21,259 bases of DNA. Origin: Fragilariopsis cylindrus CCMP1102 (lineage: Eukaryota > Bacillariophyta > Bacillariophyceae > Bacillariales > Bacillariaceae). The notes beneath the pieces were generated by a model that saw nothing but the letters and a program-made list of their open reading frames with translations, made no database searches and was not told the origin of the DNA. The DNA lies in assembly GCA_900095095.1 (NCBI GenBank), contig FMBT01000066.1:1-21259 (forward strand), given 5' to 3'. Position numbers and translations under genes: made by a program. Positions 9,301-18,311 of this stretch are shown here, piece by piece. The stretch's first letter is position 1; each line of letters opens with the position of its first letter.

Positions 9301-11061
9301 ATGAGGCAACGGAAGAGTTTTCATTATGGCCCTGATGGGGCCTTGGATTCCGATGAGGAGAGTGATCCAGAAGACTTCATCCAGGCAGCTCACCCAGGAG
9401 AGGGAGAAGATGGAGTAGTATCGAAATTGACAACATTGTCAGCAGCAACCGATACGAACGCCAACGCCAACGAAAATGATTCTATCGATAGTACTGGCAG
9501 TACAAATAATGCTAATTGTAGACGATTCATATTTCGGCATTTAGAAGTTTTTACTGCTGGTAAAGTTTGGTATGTCCAATGTATGACAATTGCAATATTT
9601 GCCTTCTTGACGTATTCATATAATAATATTAATGTTGGTGTTGATATCAATACGATGACGACTCCTCCAACATCAACTAATGTACAGATTGCAATAATGA
9701 CAGTACTTACATTAGTCGGTGCATCACCATTTTGTAGAACGCATTTAATAACAGCAGCAATTGGTACATTTGTTGGTGGTCAAAATATTATTGGTTCGCA
9801 CGGTCTGGATACGTATACAAGCGGTGCAAATGAATTTCATTATACAAATTATTTATGGCTGTTGCTATTATCAGCAGTTGTTGGATTGATTTGGTGTTTT
9901 ATTATAACTAATCCAAGATTAAATATATTAGATGGTTATGCTGGCCGACTAGGCTCAACAACATTTATTGGTATGAATGTTACAATGCTCCTATTTTTTG
10001 GTCCGTTGAATGTAGTTGATTGGAATCGATATTATTATGGATTAGTACATATAGTTCATGTCGGTGAAGAAGATTCTGCGACAAATAAAACAATGTCTTT
10101 GGTATTATTATCTAGTAATGCTTGGACGTGGATAGAAGAAACTGAATTAGCAATTGGATACGTCCTTGCCGTTATTTGGTTAGGATTTGTATCTGGTACT
10201 ACTCGTATATTTCATCAACGATATGTACAACATTGGCATCGTATCAACAAGGAGCCAACCCAAACACCACCAGTACCACTCAACAATGTATTAATTCCTG
10301 TATTGTGGTGTTTACTGAGTATACTAATTGTCAATTCAACTGGATATATACATTCCCCTGGTCTATATAATGGATTTGCTGTGGGTGCATATATTGGTAT
10401 GGCATCAATACAAAAAATATCAACAATAGCAAAATTTGTAACAGTATCAATGGTTGCAGCATGTTGGGGATTAACACTAACACCCTTTTTTATTGGATTT
10501 GCTGGTAAATCAGGATTTACATCAATGTGTGGCCATGTAACACATATCGGTATTGAAATACTTATAGAACGTATACAAATAATACTAAGACTGAGGCGAC
10601 GACAGCAGCAGCAGCAGCGACAGCGGCAAGATGAACAATCGCAGGTTACAACCCAACAACAGACAGAACCCATTGAGTCCAACACATCGCAAGTTCCAGT
10701 GCAGGCGCAAGAACAACATTCTTTTCATCTGCATTATTCACACAAACCTTCAAAGAAGAAAGAACAAATCTTTGTCACGAAGCAACAAAGACGACAACAG
10801 CAACGACTGCAACATCAACAGTATGATTCTCTCCATCAGCATCAGCATCAGCCACAAGATTCAGTCGTACAACTTCATCATCGAGCTTGGGATACTACAT
10901 CAAAGAAGGTTACTGATGGCAATAATCATAGTAATGGGGATGATGTGTGGGAGCATCCAAAATTACAACATAAAGTGGATACTGTGGCGCATCACCGACA
11001 TAACGATAAAGAATCATCGTTGTCATATGAAGCAAAAATAGACAAAATAGATGTTGTCTAA
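9301..11061 (+). CDS. Polytopic membrane protein, family not recognised
   Basis: This is an intact 586-residue frame. The N-terminal ~75 residues are acidic and soluble (DSDEESDPEDF). About eight hydrophobic segments follow, near residues 88-106, 127-145, 184-203, 217-236, 284-300, 328-346, 355-372 and 376-400. The tail from about 430 is hydrophilic and rich in Gln, His and Arg (CAG/CAT-type repeats). No signal peptide or plastid motif is seen. I recognise no transporter signature. Conserved-looking spots include GASPFCRTH, TNPRLNILDGYAGRLGS and YIHSPGLYNGFAVGAYIG. The last two, rich in Gly and turn residues, could be functional loops. It converges on the methyltransferase gene, with 75 bp between the stops. 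The call as a membrane protein is firm; any function would be a guess. Confidence 0.7.
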   Translation: MRQRKSFHYGPDGALDSDEESDPEDFIQAAHPGEGEDGVVSKLTTLSAATDTNANANENDSIDSTGSTNNANCRRFIFRHLEVFTAGKVWYVQCMTIAIFAFLTYSYNNINVGVDINTMTTPPTSTNVQIAIMTVLTLVGASPFCRTHLITAAIGTFVGGQNIIGSHGLDTYTSGANEFHYTNYLWLLLLSAVVGLIWCFIITNPRLNILDGYAGRLGSTTFIGMNVTMLLFFGPLNVVDWNRYYYGLVHIVHVGEEDSATNKTMSLVLLSSNAWTWIEETELAIGYVLAVIWLGFVSGTTRIFHQRYVQHWHRINKEPTQTPPVPLNNVLIPVLWCLLSILIVNSTGYIHSPGLYNGFAVGAYIGMASIQKISTIAKFVTVSMVAACWGLTLTPFFIGFAGKSGFTSMCGHVTHIGIEILIERIQIILRLRRRQQQQQRQRQDEQSQVTTQQQTEPIESNTSQVPVQAQEQHSFHLHYSHKPSKKKEQIFVTKQQRRQQQRLQHQQYDSLHQHQHQPQDSVVQLHHRAWDTTSKKVTDGNNHSNGDDVWEHPKLQHKVDTVAHHRHNDKESSLSYEAKIDKIDVV

Positions 11062-11136
11062 TAATATCTATCTTTAACTTTAACTTTAGAGGGTATATTT
11101 ATCTTTTATTTATTTACTGTATATACGTTCATTCAT

Positions 11137-12349
11137 CTACTTACGACAAACAACAAATGAGAATGCTTTGGTAGGATCGTAATTTTGATTGTCATAACGT
11201 CCATAATTTAAAATTTCATCACCAAACATATTGAATTTCAAATCTTTCCATTTGCCTTCTTCCTGTAATAGTTCACGTATTCGATCTTTTGACATACTTG
11301 TCCACCTTGCTTTATCATAATGATGAATATCTGGAGAATCCATGAAATTTAATATGAACCAATAATTACTCTCACCACTATTAGAGAGTGTATTTAAATC
11401 TTGTAAGAATTGTTCCGATTTATTACCAAGATACATAATTAATCCTTCCGCTAGAAAAATTGTTGGTTTTTGTGTATCAAAACCATTTGAAAGTAAATTA
11501 TGTATCATACCATCTTTGCCATCATTTGTTAGATCAGCATTGATAACTTTTCGTGGACATTTAAATCTGAAGGTACTTTCTGTGGTCGTTCCTGTTCCAA
11601 TTTCACTTTCATTACTATTACTATTTAATATAGCATTAAACAATGTCTCTTTCGGTGTATTGATAACGTCCATATCCACTTCGTATGCGGTAGAAATTTC
11701 ACCCATGCATTCTAGTCGTAATACACGTGTATCGAGACCGCAACCTAAATTAACAAATTGTATCCTGTCATCATTGTCCTTATCATCCTTATAATCATCA
11801 TCGGTGTTATTACTGTTCCTGTTACTTTTATTACGTTACGTTGATTACTCTTATGTTCATTGATAATCTTACATATATGATCATCAATAAACTTTGTTCG
11901 AACAGCTGTCCATTCTTTATGAAAATCGGCCACAGATTAAATTGCTTTGATGCATTCATACCAAAAAGATCGGATAGTTCTTTTCCTTTACAATTATCGT
12001 TATCATCGTTATCATCGTTATTATTATTCTCTGCTCCTCCTCCTCCTCCCGTTAATAATCGTGCAAATGGATCACAAATCAAAGGTGTTTCAATCCTATT
12101 TTCAGTTTCGATAGCACGTTCATAGGCAATCATAAATGCGCTATCATTGGTAAACGCTTCCCTCGCCTCATCGATCGAGGTTGCTGTTGCTGCTACGTTA
12201 ACGTCGGAACATGCTGCTGTATATCTGCTTGTATCTTTTATACCTTCCGACAACGACGACGACGACGAACAATAATGACAACGACTGTGACGAAGATGCA
12301 AGATCAACCTTTTTGTCAGTACACAATCACCACGAAATAATGATGTCAT
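11137..12349 (-). CDS. LCM/PPM1-type SAM-dependent methyltransferase (two frameshifts)
   Basis: Three consecutive frames form one protein of 404 residues if two single bases are missing, near 11935 and 11837. The order of motifs is that of the leucine carboxyl methyltransferase superfamily. AFMIAYERAIET and PLICDPFARLL come first, then EWTAVRTKFIDDH, then the SAM-binding loop NLGCGLDTRVLRLE. EVDMDVINTPKE follows, and the late motif FLAEGLIMYLG comes near the C-terminus. A poly-Gly/Asn/Asp insert follows the first block. The N-terminus (about 40 residues, basic and Ser-rich) could be an organelle leader but has no clear cleavage motif. Substrate cannot be read: the family includes protein phosphatase 2A methyltransferases and many small-molecule or unknown members. 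This one resembles the bacterial-type branch with the VRTKFIDD block. It is divergent from the ABC1 kinase gene. Confidence 0.75.
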
Positions 12350-12855
12350 GATAATAGTATTGATTGAATTTCATTCAAACTTTATTGAAGCCAGTACCAT
12401 CGTCGACGATTGCGTTGAGATGCTTCTTGTTACGTGTTTTTTAAATTTTAAACTTGAAACACAATAAAAGCAATGCTTTCGATGAACTCGACTCACGCGA
12501 TTCATTCATTCCTCTCAGTCGTGGATGAATACTACGACGGATTTCTTTCGAATTCGAATCCTCAATTAGCGGATACATACAGTACTACGACTGACTCACT
12601 GATTCTCAATTTCGAATCTTAATCGGCAGGTCGTGTGTATTGTCAAATTGATATGTTGACTCTCACACTAATGATAGCATAACAAATCGGCGAATTAAAC
12701 ATCGATCAAGAGCTACGTATTCGAGTATAGTTTGATGGGGGTGGCGATAGGATCAAAACAGAAACACACATAAAATACTCGATACACCAGTAAATAAACG
12801 AGAAAGAGATTGATTGTCGTCGGACTTTTGTGAAGGCCATATACACTACTAATAG
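12350..12855. promoter_or_regulatory. Divergent spacer upstream of methyltransferase and ABC1 kinase genes
   Basis: A 506 bp gene-free stretch between divergently transcribed genes. It contains TGACTCA at 12592-12598, the same bZIP-type core found in the other divergent spacer. Two similar blocks of the form TTTCGAA(T)...AATC occur near 12546-12560 and 12606-12620. Promoter activity is inferred from position only. Confidence 0.35.
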
Positions 12856-15800
12856 ATGTTATCGGCGATCCGTCGTTTCTACTGCTTACAGTCGATTCTA
12901 TTCACAATTCTGTTGTTCGGGAGTTCTTCAGTTATTATTCGTGGGGTGACTGCTTTTATTGTGCCTACTTCATATTCATTTTCATCTTCTCTCATCTTAT
13001 CTACAATGCCTCCGAGGTCGGGACCCACAACAGCTGATTTCGATCATCACACAACAACGACAACTACAAATGAGAATACTCCTTTGACGACAAGAGCAGA
13101 AATGAACAGCGTAGACGAAGGGACGACGACGACGACAAAGTCTGAAACAACAGGACGGGTAGTGACAACAAAAACTAGATTAGTTAGCGTTGGTGGAACA
13201 GGTCAACCATCATTTTTCAAAAAAATATGGAGACGAGTTACCGTGTTTAGTGTCGCATTGGAAGTATTTGTACGATACAAATGGGCTGGATTCCAAGCCG
13301 ATCGACAAAAACGTACACTGGGTTTAGATCTCACCGATCCCAATAGTGATGACCATCCAGAAATTTTACGGTTATGGAGTGAGGTACATACTCGAAATGC
13401 AAATAATCTACTAGTAAACATTCAACGACTCGAAGGATTTTGGGTGAAGGTGGGACAATATTTATCTTCTCGTGCCGATGTGATGCCATCCGAATATTTA
13501 CAAGCTCTTTCCGTTCTACAGGATAGTATGCCACCACGAAGTTGGGAGGAAACCTATCGTACAATCACAGAAGAATTTGGTGGTGAAGAATCAGTACAGA
13601 AACGATTTGTGAGTATCGATCCGATACCGTTAGCCACGGCGAGTCTAGCACAGGTTCATCGTGCGACGTTGCAAGAAGTAGATGGCGGCGATAATACGAG
13701 GTCTCGACGACAGGATGTAGTGATTAAAGTGCAACACCGAGGAGTAGCACAACTGATGTTGCAAGATATGGACAATCTGGCTGTTATTTTAAATCTACTT
13801 GCGAAGACAGATCCCGAGTTAGATTTCAATCCTGTCATCAAAGAATACAACCAAGAGGTACGGAAGGAATTAGATTTTCGAACTGAAGCCAAAAATATGA
13901 AGGAAGTGAAAGAGTTATTGGAGGGGACCGACATTGATGTCATCGTACCAGAATCGGTACCAGATTTAGTCACAGAACGATGTTTGGTGATGGAATTTTG
14001 TGAAGGATTTCCCGTACGTGATATAGCAAAGTTGGAGGAATACAATGTCAATCGAGAATTATTACTCGAACGAGTATGTGCTGCGTGGGCCGTTCAAATG
14101 CATGTTGGAGGGATCTTCAATGCAGATCCTCATACAGGGAACATTTTAGTTTCAACTGCTGTTTCAGGAGACGCATCTGTTCCGGTACTGTTAGACTTTG
14201 GTCTCACGAAAAGGTTGGATCCAAAAATAAAATTAGCATTTGCTCGTTTAATGTATGCATCACACGAAAATGATATCGATTCTTTGATGCGGAGTTTTGA
14301 TGAGATGGGATTGAAACTAAATAACCAGAATCCGTTTGAAGATATGGCTAACATGCGTCGAGGATTTGGTTCTACTGTTCCAGTATCAGAGGCTAAGGAA
14401 GTGTCAAAACGTACACGAGTAGACATGCAACGCCGAAATGAAGCTAGGAAAACCGATGCCGGGCTACAAAAGGGTCAGAAATTAAGATCTCCTGTCGATG
14501 CTTGGCCTTCCGAGTTAATTTTTTTCGGAAGAGTCACTAATATGTTGAGAGGGATGTGTTCGCGATTAGATATCCGATATCCTTACCTACAAACGATGGC
14601 TAAATTTGCACGGGAAACGATTAACGAGTCTGTCCCAGCAACTGAGCGTGCTTTGGATTTGATCTACCCTTCCTCAACTAGGATCTCAACACCGATGCAG
14701 GACCGATTGATAGAAGCACTGAAAAGATAAATGAAGAAGGGAATATGGTAGGACTTCAAATATGTGTTCTTCGTCACGGCGAAGAAATTGTAAATATTGC
14801 TGCTGGTACGATGGGAATAGCAAACTCTCGACCAGTTACACCTTCAACCCTTTTCAACGTATTTTCTGTTACGAAGGGGATTCTTACCATTGGTCTTTTA
14901 CGATTGGTTCAAGATGGGCGTATCAAAAGTCTAGATGACCCGGTGTACACATATTGGCCTGAATTTGAATCCAAACCTGAAGTAACAGTTCGTCACTTGC
15001 TAGCTCATCAGTCAGGACTTGCTAATTCATTCCCTGAGGATGCTACGATAGATACCCTTTTGGATTGGTCGTTTATGACTAAGTTCATAGCCGATAAAGC
15101 AGTTCCAAGTCACTCCCTGGTGAGGCAACCGAATATCACGCCCTCTCCTTTGCATGGCTGGTTGGGGGCTTATTGAAGCTGTTACAGGTGAACCGTATGA
15201 AAAATTGTTCGAAGAAATACTGCCTACTAATAGCCATCCTGACTTGTTCTTAGCAGGAATATCAGACAATATTGATAACGACAAGGATTGGCAGTGGTTT
15301 CTATGCAGCGAGATAACGTCATCGATGACAGAAATCAAAATTCACACAGTAAGTCCTCCTCACCACAAAATAAGAGCAATAACTCTGCTGACGAGGAAGA
15401 CAATGAAGATGAAGAAACAAGAAGGAAAAAGCAAAAAAGGTTCTAGACAAATACCGTGGTCTCCAGCAACTTATGAATCCATCTATTTTCAACATGAGAA
15501 AGGTACGCGAAGCTAAACTCCCTTCTGCAAATGGTCATGCTTCTGCCGTGTCGCTTGCGAGAGTATTTGATGCTGTTATTCGGGATGAAACCAATTATCG
15601 TGGCGAACCAATTTTGTCTCCATCGACTCTGGAACTTGCACGAACACCAAGTCGTACTAAGACATCATCTTCAGTAAACTCTGATACCGCCGATGGGTCA
15701 GACACGAATCAAAGTAAATCATTACGATATGATGATCGTATAGGTTTTGGGCTTGGATTTGAGCTGCATGAGTTCACCTTGTCTAACGGGAAGAAGGCAA

Positions 15801-16012
15801 TATCGATTGGACATAACGGTCTCGGTGGTAGTGTAGTAATAGCAATTCCAGAAGAACAAATCGTAGTTTCGTTCACATTGAATCTACTAAGTATGGACTC
15901 GGTTGCACGTCGACGTATTCTTGGCATAATTTTTGATGAGCTTGGGTGTATCGCACCAGCAAGCATTCCTGTCATACGTGTAGAAAGTCCGAAACAACTC
16001 GTTACTAAATAG
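12856..16012 (+). CDS. ABC1/UbiB-family atypical kinase fused to class C beta-lactamase-like domain (five frameshifts)
   Basis: Residues 1-30 look like a signal peptide, and VTAFIVP (30s) like an ASAFAP-type plastid motif. The ABC1 domain is complete: KVGQ (198-201), the Ala-rich loop replaced by ATASLAQVH (260-268), catalytic Lys in IKVQ (280-283), ELDFRTEAKN (338-347), FNADPHTGN (421-429) and DFG (447-449). The kinase frame stops at 14730. The next frame opens at once with a serine hydrolase domain: FSVTKG (Ser-x-x-Lys nucleophile), TEYHALSFAW (Tyr of motif two) and GHNGLGG (motif three). Five single missing bases (near 14720, 15116, 15166, 15285, 15437) join everything into 1,053 residues. 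From memory, plants have the same kinase-lactamase fusion (Arabidopsis At5g24810 type), which supports one gene. The likely role is plastid or mitochondrial lipid/quinone metabolism; the substrate is unknown. Confidence 0.8.
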
Positions 16013-16115
16013 TATTATGATTAATATAGTAGAACGTATTCCAATATAAAATATGGCTACACAGATTTTTTTTTAAATATCTCTACTATTATTGGTAATA
16101 TACATTCTTCCGGTA
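16013..16115. other. Short convergent gap between two stop codons
   Basis: Only 103 bp separates the stop of the kinase fusion from the stop of the leftward ATP-grasp gene. Both 3' untranslated regions must fit here or overlap. A T9 run lies at about 16066-16074. Confidence 0.5.
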
Positions 16116-17586
16116 TTATTTGATCAGATCTTGTTTGATCTTTAAAGCAGCTACGGGTGGTGTCGTCTTCTTGACGACGTAGTCAGAAGGTACCTCATCA
16201 TTCGGAATGAGTTCATAATTTCCAATTTTGTAACCAGCAATCCAAAGTCGAGCCATTTCTTCAGCAATGAATGGATTACAAAACATAGTTGTGGGATGTA
16301 TTTCACTTTCTGAAACGACGATTCGAAGTTTAGCACTATCCTGACTGTACCGGGGAACACCCACAAACATATCCACTCGGAACATATCCTTGTGTTGCGA
16401 CAATCCTTCAGCTATGCCAACTAATTCGTCCCATGGGATCCAGTCGGGAAGTTCACTCTTGGACAAGCAGGAGCAGAAGAACCATCTCTGTAAAAAATCC
16501 TGATAAGAAACGATCGTCACCGACCTGATTCCATTGTCCAATGTAGACCTTACCCCAAATAACAAACAGGCAGAATTCATGTGGGGACTCCGATCTTCGT
16601 GATTCGAAAATAATTCTTCAATCACAATTCCTGGTCGAACATTTTTGAGTGCCCAAGATTCGATTCCGGACGCCTCCCGTTGAAGTCCTTCCGCTAAGCT
16701 ATCTGCACATTCTTCTGGATCGAAATTTTCATCGTTGTTCAATCTCTGTGCTCGTCTAGTAAACTTTGCACCATTTCCTCCTCCTCTGCTTCACCATTAG
16801 CAAGCTTTGGAACAATATCGACCAACCAATTGCCCATCGTCATTGACATATGTGTTGGCTTGGCACAGAAACCATGTTCGGTGGGTAAGTTTGCAAGGAT
16901 CGCAGTCCGTTCCTCTTCTTTCTTTCCCGTTTCAGTAAGTTCGTCCTTATATTGTACAAAGTATAGTCGAGGTTGCGGGTATTGTTTTTGTTGAGCGATC
17001 CAACGTTTTCTTGCAACCTTGTCTACATACCAACTCAACGATGGTCGTTGCAGTTTGTTCCTTATTGAAATTAATTCCTTCCAACGTAATCTACTCGTCA
17101 ATCCATCATCTGCATCCATTATATACGATTGGATGTCGAAATCATTATATAGTTGAAAGGTGGATGGTCCATTTCATATTTTGCTAGGTTGACACCACCA
17201 ACGACGAAATCATCCAAATAAAATGACCTGGAACGACATTCATTTTTTTCATCTTATTGGTAACTGCTAACATCCCCCATTCATCACCATAATCATGGTC
17301 CTTAAATTCTTCTGGATAGTATGGAAAATCGTCAATATCAGTAAATTCATAATATACATGTTCGTCGTCATCATCTCATCATCGTCTTTGTCGGAGTTTG
17401 GTTGTTGTTGTTGATGATTGCGATCTTGATGTTCCTCTTCTTCCACTACCACTTGCCTGAAGCATTGATCACAACATCACGGCTGATACCAAACATGGTC
17501 GATCACAGAGGAAGAATGTGACAAGAAATAATACGGAAGGAACAATATGACTACAATGATCTACGACAGAAGTTCGTTGCCACCAT
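16116..17586 (-). CDS. Type II membrane protein with TupA-like ATP-grasp domain (eleven frameshifts)
   Basis: The region reads as one protein of 493 residues only if eleven single bases are missing. These lie near 17555, 17481, 17473, 17453, 17376, 17217, 17153, 16741, 16585, 16495 and 16447. The repaired length is then a multiple of three. The start at 17586 (MVATNFCRRS) is followed by a hydrophobic anchor (VVILFLPYYFLS), as in Golgi type II enzymes. An acidic stem and a segment with YYEFTDIDDFPYYPEEF come next. The C-terminal half has LSWYVDKVARKRWIAQ, GFCAKPTHMSMTMGNW, VRPGIVIEELF and FCLFVIWGKVYIGQWN. This matches the order of the TupA-like ATP-grasp family: a DK-R start, a Lys-Pro-Thr-His loop, a Glu-Glu pair, then the strand after it. 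The likely role is ligase or glycan-modifying chemistry in the secretory pathway. The family call is from motif memory and moderately sure. Confidence 0.6.
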
Positions 17587-18311
17587 CTACTTCGTTTATT
17601 TCTTGCTCTTGAAGAAACAATTAGTTAGAAAATGTATTCGACTATTATTTGGTCGAATGGTTAACTTATGGAATGATTAACTGTGAACTATTCCTATCTA
17701 CTATATCTCTGTTAACCTTCAATTGTTCTGCTCTCAATTTTTCTGTTTCGCTATTCCTATTTTACTGTACTAGTATCTCTGTAATAAGCTGCAACTGTTC
17801 TGTTCTCAGTTTACCGTACTAGTCTTAAAATGTTGTTTGGCTATTGCATTTTCTGTAGAAAGATCGTTAATAACAAAAACAAAAAAAACAAAAAACAAAC
17901 CAGTATCGCTATAACTGCAACTGTGAACTGTTTGTACCGTCATTTTTATTTTTAAATTTCAAATTTCGAGTATGTTAGCTTTTGAGCGTGCACGACTGAG
18001 TTTTTTCTATCGAAAGCGGGGTCGGGAATTCTTATTTTTTTCACACATTTTTTAAACTCTCCGAGCGGAAGATGATGGTCCAGTCACGAAGATTCCTTCG
18101 ATTTATTCTTTCTTCATACCGATTTTTTTATGTACCGTACGGTGCAGTATGAAGTATGATGTGTGATGCTGTTGCCGTGATGCCGTCGACAATACCGGTA
18201 TTATAATTGCATTTAATATAACAATAAACACTCTGGTCCTGACTCTGGCTGCCTTCTGCAAGTCTACTGTAGTTACTCTTATAGCATAACACCGATCAGT
18301 AAACAACTGCA
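17587..18311. promoter_or_regulatory. Divergent spacer with degenerate direct repeats
   Basis: A 725 bp gene-free region lies between divergent genes. A motif of the form ATCTCTGT-AA-CAA-TGTTCTG-TCTCA is repeated at about 17704-17740 and 17773-17808. An A-rich run with C interruptions lies at about 17873-17898. The 10-bp palindrome ACCGTACGGT is at 18134-18143, within 180 bp of the phosphoribosyltransferase start. Regulatory roles are unproven. Confidence 0.4.

Noticed and set aside
10215..10685. A 156-residue frame antisense to the membrane protein gene
   Set aside because: It is the mirror of repeat-rich coding sequence (CAG tracts read as Cys runs) and has no independent support.
14745..15176. 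A separate beta-lactamase gene or resistance gene
   Set aside because: It is in the linker-continuous frame of the ABC1 fusion, lacks its own leader, and the eukaryotic fusion is a known arrangement.
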